This document shows positions 59,456-64,000 of a stretch of DNA of 64,000 bases, piece by piece. Each line of letters opens with the position of its first letter. The first letter of the stretch is position 1. This DNA comes from RGIG9041 sp045657265 (GTDB lineage: Bacteria; Bacillota; Clostridia; Oscillospirales; QAKW01). The position numbers and the translations under genes are program-made. The notes under the pieces were generated by a model. The model saw nothing but the letters and a program-made list of their open reading frames with translations. It was not told the DNA's origin and did not search any database. The DNA lies in NCBI GenBank assembly GCA_045657265.1, contig JAZOSU010000035.1, positions 62,001 through 126,000 on the forward strand, given 5' to 3'.

Positions 59456-60100
59456 ATGACAAAACTTTTAATTATCCGTCACGGACAGAGTGAGGCAAAC
59501 GCAAATTTGTTTTTTGCAGGTCACTTTAACGCAGAACTGACAGACCTGGGACAAAAACAGGCTGAATGTACCGCGCAGTTTATTCTGGATAACTATAAAG
59601 TTGACACAGTTTATTCAAGCGACCTTACCCGCGCTTTCAAAACGGGTAAAGCAGTTGCGGATTTATTCGACCTTGAGGTAATTACCGACGAAGGTTTGCG
59701 CGAGATATACGGAGGAGACTGGGAAGGACAACCATACGCCGGAGTACTTGAAAATAACAAGGATTTTCAGCATTGGCGCGAAGACGTCGGCACCGCAAGA
59801 CCCACAAATGGCGAAAGCGTAGCCGAGCTTTACGAGCGTGTTTACAACATGATATGCAAAATCGCAGAAGAGAATGTCGGAAAAACTGTAGTTATTGCAA
59901 CTCACGGAATGGTTATACGTACGCTTGAACTACATATTTCAGCCAGAGGCTTAGAATACTTGAAGAATATACCTTGGGTTACAAACGCATCAGTTTCGGA
60001 ATTTGACTATGAAAACGGCAGACTTTATGCCGTAAAAATCTCACAGAACAATCACCTGAAAGAAAAAGGACTCATACCCCCACCCCCCAAAAAAGCATAA
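59456..60100 (+). CDS. histidine phosphatase family protein
   Basis: 214 residues. The catalytic RHG motif is LLIIRHGQSEANAN, with the donor Glu region EIYGGDWEGQPY and second His in IATHGMVIRTLE. These phosphatases act on sugar phosphates or nucleotides; sugar phosphate turnover would fit the murQ context, 68 bp upstream, but this is inference. SD AAGGAG is strong. Confidence 0.9.
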   Translation: MTKLLIIRHGQSEANANLFFAGHFNAELTDLGQKQAECTAQFILDNYKVDTVYSSDLTRAFKTGKAVADLFDLEVITDEGLREIYGGDWEGQPYAGVLENNKDFQHWREDVGTARPTNGESVAELYERVYNMICKIAEENVGKTVVIATHGMVIRTLELHISARGLEYLKNIPWVTNASVSEFDYENGRLYAVKISQNNHLKEKGLIPPPPKKA

Positions 60101-60136
60101 AGAAATTTATTATGTCCTCGTATCTGATGAAATAAT

Positions 60137-60170
60137 AAAAAATGGCCGATTGAAAAATCGGTCATTTTTT
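60137..60170 (+). terminator. terminator after the histidine phosphatase gene
   Basis: AAATGGCCGATT-GAAA-AATCGGTCATTT with T run. Confidence 0.92.
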
Positions 60171-60279
60171 ATTAAATAACGTTTTACTCATCACCTTTTG
60201 TCGCTACAGGTATAGAGGAAGCCGCTTTTGGTGTCTGCGTTGCCGTTTAAAAACAGAGCCTGAAAGTATATTTGTCTCT

Positions 60280-60490
60280 TTTCTTTTTACAAATAATCAC
60301 CCCAAACGGTATTTTTTAGGTAATTATAACAAACATATTGAAATATATGTGCTTGAAGGCGAAAACGGACCGAAACTTATTCAGAAAACCACCGTTTTTG
60401 GCAATCGCATTGTAATCGAACAGTCTGTAAATAACTTTGGCTGTTATCTTATTAAGATAAAACAACTGATAAATACTTACCCGCACAGTC
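60280..60490 (+). pseudogene. C-terminal relic, possibly of an alpha-L-fucosidase-like hydrolase
   Basis: One frame reads HIEIYVLEGENGPKLIQKTT, VFGNRIVIEQSV and CYLIKIKQL. The pattern TTxGxxRI after a beta-strand resembles the C-terminal beta-sandwich of GH29 fucosidases (TTIGYKRI). Everything N-terminal to it is missing and the frame runs on through the next terminator to 60603. Assignment tentative. Confidence 0.4.
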
Positions 60491-60492
60491 TG

Positions 60493-60530
60493 AAAAATAC
60501 GCTTGTGGAATCACAAGCGTATTTTTTTTA
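60493..60530 (+). terminator. terminator after the hydrolase relic
   Basis: AAATACGCTTGTG-GAAT-CACAAGCGTATTT with a long T run. Confidence 0.92.
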
Positions 60531-60537
60531 TTTACTA

Positions 60538-60566
60538 TTGACTTATTATATTTTTTATTTTATATT
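60538..60566 (+). promoter_or_regulatory. promoter of the SGNH/CAZyme unit
   Basis: TTGACT at 60538-60543, 17-bp spacer, TATATT at 60561-60566, directly after the preceding terminator. Confidence 0.78.
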
Positions 60567-60599
60567 GAACATAGATATAAATATATATAGGAATTTGTT

Positions 60600-61193
60600 A
60601 TGAAAAATAAACATTTTATACATATTCACAACCCTGAGGCAAAGGGTAAAAGAATGCTTATTTTGGGCGGAGATATTACCGTTTGTGAAAATGGCTTTGC
60701 AAAAGGCGTAAAACAGGAGAAAAACGATTATGTTCATATAATCTGCAGATTTTCTCAGCAATCGGTGCATGATTTCGGATTTTGTATTATGCAGTCTAAA
60801 TCATGGGAACAAAACTATAAAAATTCTGATGATATTTCCAAGCTTTACGTTGATGGTGAAAAATTCAGACCTGACATTATGGTTTTACAGATAGGAGACC
60901 ATATTGATAAAATCGGGTTTGATGAAAAACTGTTCAAGGATAGATTTGAAAAATTTATTTGCCGTATCGATCCGCTTGGTAAAAGTAAAAAAGTTCTGCT
61001 CACGTCTTTTTCTAAAAACGTGTCAGACGGTGCCGTGCAGGATATGGCAGAATATCTTAAATGTCCCTGCATTTATCTTGGCAACATCGGCAGTTATGAA
61101 GAATTATGTGAAAATGGACTGCCGAATAACAAAGGTATGGACAGAATAGCGAGAGCTGTTCTTTGCATTATAGAAAATTATCTTAAAAAGTAG
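60600..61193 (+). CDS. SGNH-hydrolase-like protein with eroded catalytic motifs
   Basis: 197 residues, no signal peptide. The fold pattern of SGNH/GDSL hydrolases is visible: RMLILGGDITVCENGF (usual ILGDSITxG), RPDIMVLQIGDHID (block III, usual QxGxND) and LPNNKGMDRIARAV (block V, usual HPxxxGhxxiA). The nucleophilic Ser and the C-terminal His are both absent, so esterase activity is doubtful. It is followed 10 bp later by a large carbohydrate-active protein, which suggests a partner or binding role. Confidence 0.65.
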   Translation: MKNKHFIHIHNPEAKGKRMLILGGDITVCENGFAKGVKQEKNDYVHIICRFSQQSVHDFGFCIMQSKSWEQNYKNSDDISKLYVDGEKFRPDIMVLQIGDHIDKIGFDEKLFKDRFEKFICRIDPLGKSKKVLLTSFSKNVSDGAVQDMAEYLKCPCIYLGNIGSYEELCENGLPNNKGMDRIARAVLCIIENYLKK

Positions 61194-61203
61194 GTGACTG
61201 AAA

Positions 61204-64000
61204 ATGCCGTATTCAATTAAAAAAGATTTAAACAAAGATCTTTGCGATATTATACTTCGCAAAAACAAAGAATGTACTTTTGAGTTTGATGCACAAAACC
61301 TTGATAAATCAGCTCATCACAGACTTTATATGACCATAGAAGACAGAATGTCTCCTATATTTAAAGACGAGCCTTACGGAGATAAGATTTATCAGATGAT
61401 TGAAGACTCTCTTAATCCCGATGAAGCAGAACTTGACAGATACTGTCTTGATATGTCAGAGAAAAAACCGCGCCCGTTTATGAAGTGCGCCGTTGTAAAA
61501 AGACTTTGGAACGGAAACCCTGCAGACGGACTTTACGGGTTTAAAAAAGCCATAAACAATATATGGGATTTCAGCATTTTTGCAAAAGCAGAAAACCTTA
61601 AAATAGAAGAGGGCGGATACCTTCGTATCAGATTTGAAAGCTGGGATATCAAAAAAGGCGTTGATCCGCATATTACAGCTGCCCAGCCTGACCATACCGT
61701 ACTTGTAGATATTGCGCAAGGCTCGTATCCTTATACCAAATTCGGAAAAGATATTGAGATAGACTGCAATAGTACAGCTTGTGTTGTTATGTATGTTGAA
61801 GGTGAAAACTACAGCGGAAACGTATATCTTGAAAGACCGTCACTGAGCGCATCAAACGGCGTTAACGTTATACCGAAATTTGACGTAGCTGTACCCAGCA
61901 AACACGAAAGATACCGCGAACCTAACTGGCTGGGAATGAACCTTGCAAAAAAAGAATGGCCTGTGTTCCGTATGGAAATAAACGGCAAGGTGTTTTTCCA
62001 AGACGAAACTTTCCTTCGTATTCACCGCTATTCGCCTGTTGAAATTCAGATTCCCGACGACTATATAGAAGACAGCAACGTAATAAAAGTAAAATACATT
62101 TCAGATTACCACGATACAGTACCTGTTGCTATCAGGGAAGTTAAGATACTTGAAAAAGAAAAAGCTCCTTTCCATATTCACTACGCGCCTGAAAATGCAG
62201 TTATCGGCAAGGAAATACATCTTCTTGTTGAAACTGAAAAGGACAATATGGCTTTTTCAATAAAGAGTGAAACTCTTGCTCTTGTAAAAGATTACAGTTT
62301 TGAAAACAAAGGACTTCATGTTGTAAGTCTTACAGCAGACGTATACCATAACAATATGGAATTTACTCTCATATCAGACGGATATGAAGTTAAAAAAGTT
62401 ATCCGCAAAGCTATAATAAGACCCGAAGATAACGTAACGGTAGGTTCGGGCGACCTCATTTACGTAGACAACTCTGACCTTCAGGCAGTGTGTGATTACA
62501 TTGAATGGGCAATTACAAACAAAACCCATAACCTTATCACTATCCGTCCTGCATACCGTTGGGGCGGTCAGAGAACAATAAATCCTAAAGTATGGGAAAA
62601 ATTCTGCGAAATCTGTAATGATATGGGCATTAACTTCGTGCATATGACAGATGGACGCGACCTTCCGGGTATTCACTGTAATCCTCACCCTGATATGCTA
62701 ACGGGCGAGAGATTTCTTGGTATTCAGCAGCACGAACGTGACGGACACGCATTCTATTGGGGATACAGACCGCAGGTAGCACATCCTATTGCAGAATCAT
62801 GGTTTGACATAACAGCAAGACTTTACCGTGAAAATCCCCTTACTACCTATTATTGCAGCGGCGGACATGTCATATCATACGATAAAGTTAAGGGTTATAT
62901 GCTGACAAAATATATTAATTGCAGACCTGATATGAAAGATGCTCATACAAATGCTATCAGAACGCTTAAAAACATTAAAAGAATAGATACAAGACATACA
63001 GGTCCTTCCGTTATGTTCAAATATTTGTATGAAGCAGGCTGGGATTGGGCAGGCGCTGAGACAATGGACAGCGCAACAGAAACTCTTCTTGCGTTTATGC
63101 GCGGTGCAGCAAAGGCTTACGGTAAGGACAGAACAGGCGTTCATCACGCAGTACAGTGGTCAACAAGACCTCACGATACCGAGGAACGTTACCGCAGATT
63201 TATGCTTGCGAACTTTGTTTCATATCTGCAGGGCGCTACAGAAATCAATACCGAAGAAGGTTTATGGTTCCTTGAATGTCAGTACACCTTCCATAACAGA
63301 TTTTCACCTGCTTGCGTAAACCATTCTGATATGCAAAGAAAACTGTTTGAGTTTATACAGAGTCACTCAAGAACAGGCAGATACTATACACCTACCGCTT
63401 TTGTTCACGGACGTTATGACGGTTGGTTCGGTTTCGGTTCGAGCAATAACATTTTCGGTATGGAAAACATCAAAAGAGCAGACCCTGAAAACGGTTGGGA
63501 GCTTCTTAATGTTTTCTATCCGCTTTGTGCAATTAATAAAGGCGGAGTTACAGGTTATTATCCTGAAGGTCACGGCAAACCAATCGGTCTTGTTTCAGGT
63601 ACTCCAAGAGGTAACGTTGACGTTGTGCCGATAGAAAAGAGTGATTTCTCAGAATATAAACTTGTAATATTTACAAGCTATAACTGTGCTGAGAATACCG
63701 ATATGGACAGAATGTTTGATTTCGTTGCAAAGGGAGGCACACTTGTTGCGACACCTATGCATTTTTCAGATATAACATACCGTCCTGACATTATTGCAAA
63801 CAAAGTAAACATCATAGATTGCACTCTTACAAATGCTATATTTGAAGGTCAGCCTGTATTTGTAAATAATATGTGCGTTAATCTTTCACCAAAAGCAAAA
63901 ATCATAGAAAAATCAGAAAACGGACTGCCTCTTATAGTTGAAATCCCCGTAGGCGAGGGTAAAGTTGTTCTTGTAAACAAACTCAGATACCCCGGAAACC
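61204..64000 (+). CDS. large putative glycoside hydrolase, 3'-truncated by window edge
   Basis: Open for 932 codons to the end of the window. No signal peptide. The first ~400 residues are beta-rich (IWDFSIFAKAENLKIEEGGY, NSTACVVMYVEGENYSGNVY). From ~430 a TIM-barrel-like region follows (IRPAYRWGGQRTINPKVWEK, NFVHMTDGRDLPG, YEAGWDWAGAETMD, SYLQGATEINTEEGLW), then near residue 815 a glutamine-amidotransferase-like segment (YKLVIFTSYNCAENTDMDRM, FVAKGGTLVATP) as in the trimerisation domain of GH42 enzymes. I cannot assign a GH family or substrate. It shares an operon with the SGNH-like gene. Confidence 0.75.
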   Translation, partial: MPYSIKKDLNKDLCDIILRKNKECTFEFDAQNLDKSAHHRLYMTIEDRMSPIFKDEPYGDKIYQMIEDSLNPDEAELDRYCLDMSEKKPRPFMKCAVVKRLWNGNPADGLYGFKKAINNIWDFSIFAKAENLKIEEGGYLRIRFESWDIKKGVDPHITAAQPDHTVLVDIAQGSYPYTKFGKDIEIDCNSTACVVMYVEGENYSGNVYLERPSLSASNGVNVIPKFDVAVPSKHERYREPNWLGMNLAKKEWPVFRMEINGKVFFQDETFLRIHRYSPVEIQIPDDYIEDSNVIKVKYISDYHDTVPVAIREVKILEKEKAPFHIHYAPENAVIGKEIHLLVETEKDNMAFSIKSETLALVKDYSFENKGLHVVSLTADVYHNNMEFTLISDGYEVKKVIRKAIIRPEDNVTVGSGDLIYVDNSDLQAVCDYIEWAITNKTHNLITIRPAYRWGGQRTINPKVWEKFCEICNDMGINFVHMTDGRDLPGIHCNPHPDMLTGERFLGIQQHERDGHAFYWGYRPQVAHPIAESWFDITARLYRENPLTTYYCSGGHVISYDKVKGYMLTKYINCRPDMKDAHTNAIRTLKNIKRIDTRHTGPSVMFKYLYEAGWDWAGAETMDSATETLLAFMRGAAKAYGKDRTGVHHAVQWSTRPHDTEERYRRFMLANFVSYLQGATEINTEEGLWFLECQYTFHNRFSPACVNHSDMQRKLFEFIQSHSRTGRYYTPTAFVHGRYDGWFGFGSSNNIFGMENIKRADPENGWELLNVFYPLCAINKGGVTGYYPEGHGKPIGLVSGTPRGNVDVVPIEKSDFSEYKLVIFTSYNCAENTDMDRMFDFVAKGGTLVATPMHFSDITYRPDIIANKVNIIDCTLTNAIFEGQPVFVNNMCVNLSPKAKIIEKSENGLPLIVEIPVGEGKVVLVNKLRYPGN

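Overview
The window is chromosomal DNA from a low-GC member of the Bacillota, most likely an uncultured gut-type Clostridia. Evidence: AT-rich sequence, strong SD sites, sigma-A promoters, a noc-parA-parB cluster with perfect Firmicute parS sites, a dnaA-dnaN-recF-remB-gyrB-gyrA block, a rubredoxin-fused flavin reductase, the scaffold/GGGtGRT pair and LysM/G5/M23 wall enzymes. No species can be named. Almost all genes are on the + strand.

Layout. 0-9.6 kb: end of mnmG, rsmG, a Noc-like ParB paralog, two parS sites, then one tightly packed run parA-parB-membrane protein-rnhA-nifS-iscU-lipoprotein-ymdB ending in tRNA-Leu(UAA). 9.6-12.2 kb: decayed gene fragments, a divergent amidase/GH18 pair and a 30-bp-period repeat array. 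12.2-20.8 kb: dnaA to gyrA. 21-26 kb: ankyrin-like protein, a peroxiredoxin lacking its peroxidatic Cys, a DUF3810 membrane metalloprotease, ClpC, then a second copy of the 30-bp array. 26-29 kb: a tyrosine phosphatase/modulator/tyrosine kinase cassette with a DUF5011-LytR_C protein but no capsule enzymes. 29-40.8 kb: mixed housekeeping and envelope genes (Hrb, PncC, M23 peptidase, PrsA-like foldase, RlmD-type methyltransferase, BirA, CotH, RadC, MgtC), interrupted by a hairpin-rich region holding a broken four-helix-bundle gene. 40.8-48.6 kb: an aromatic amino acid operon (pheA, aroB, aroC, aroE-aroK fusion, aroA, tyrA, DAHP synthase) preceded by an apparent Phe/Tyr leader-peptide attenuator. 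48.7-57 kb: polysaccharide deacetylase, gene remnants, a small regulator module between duplicated terminators, galM, ung, thiN, the scaffold/GGGtGRT pair with a broken partial duplicate, and a PHP phosphoesterase. 57.5-60.1 kb: an HTH-BadF kinase fusion, murQ and a histidine phosphatase. 60.6 kb to the end: an SGNH-like protein and a large carbohydrate-active enzyme running off the edge.

The less familiar content is mostly between genes: four arrays of different short hairpins separated by a constant ATATCG-like tag, two of them beside decayed four-helix-bundle genes; two ordered 30-bp iteron arrays behind the same terminator; families of near-identical terminators; and two inverted-repeat elements. 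I found no CRISPR array, rRNA gene, complete transposase or prophage.
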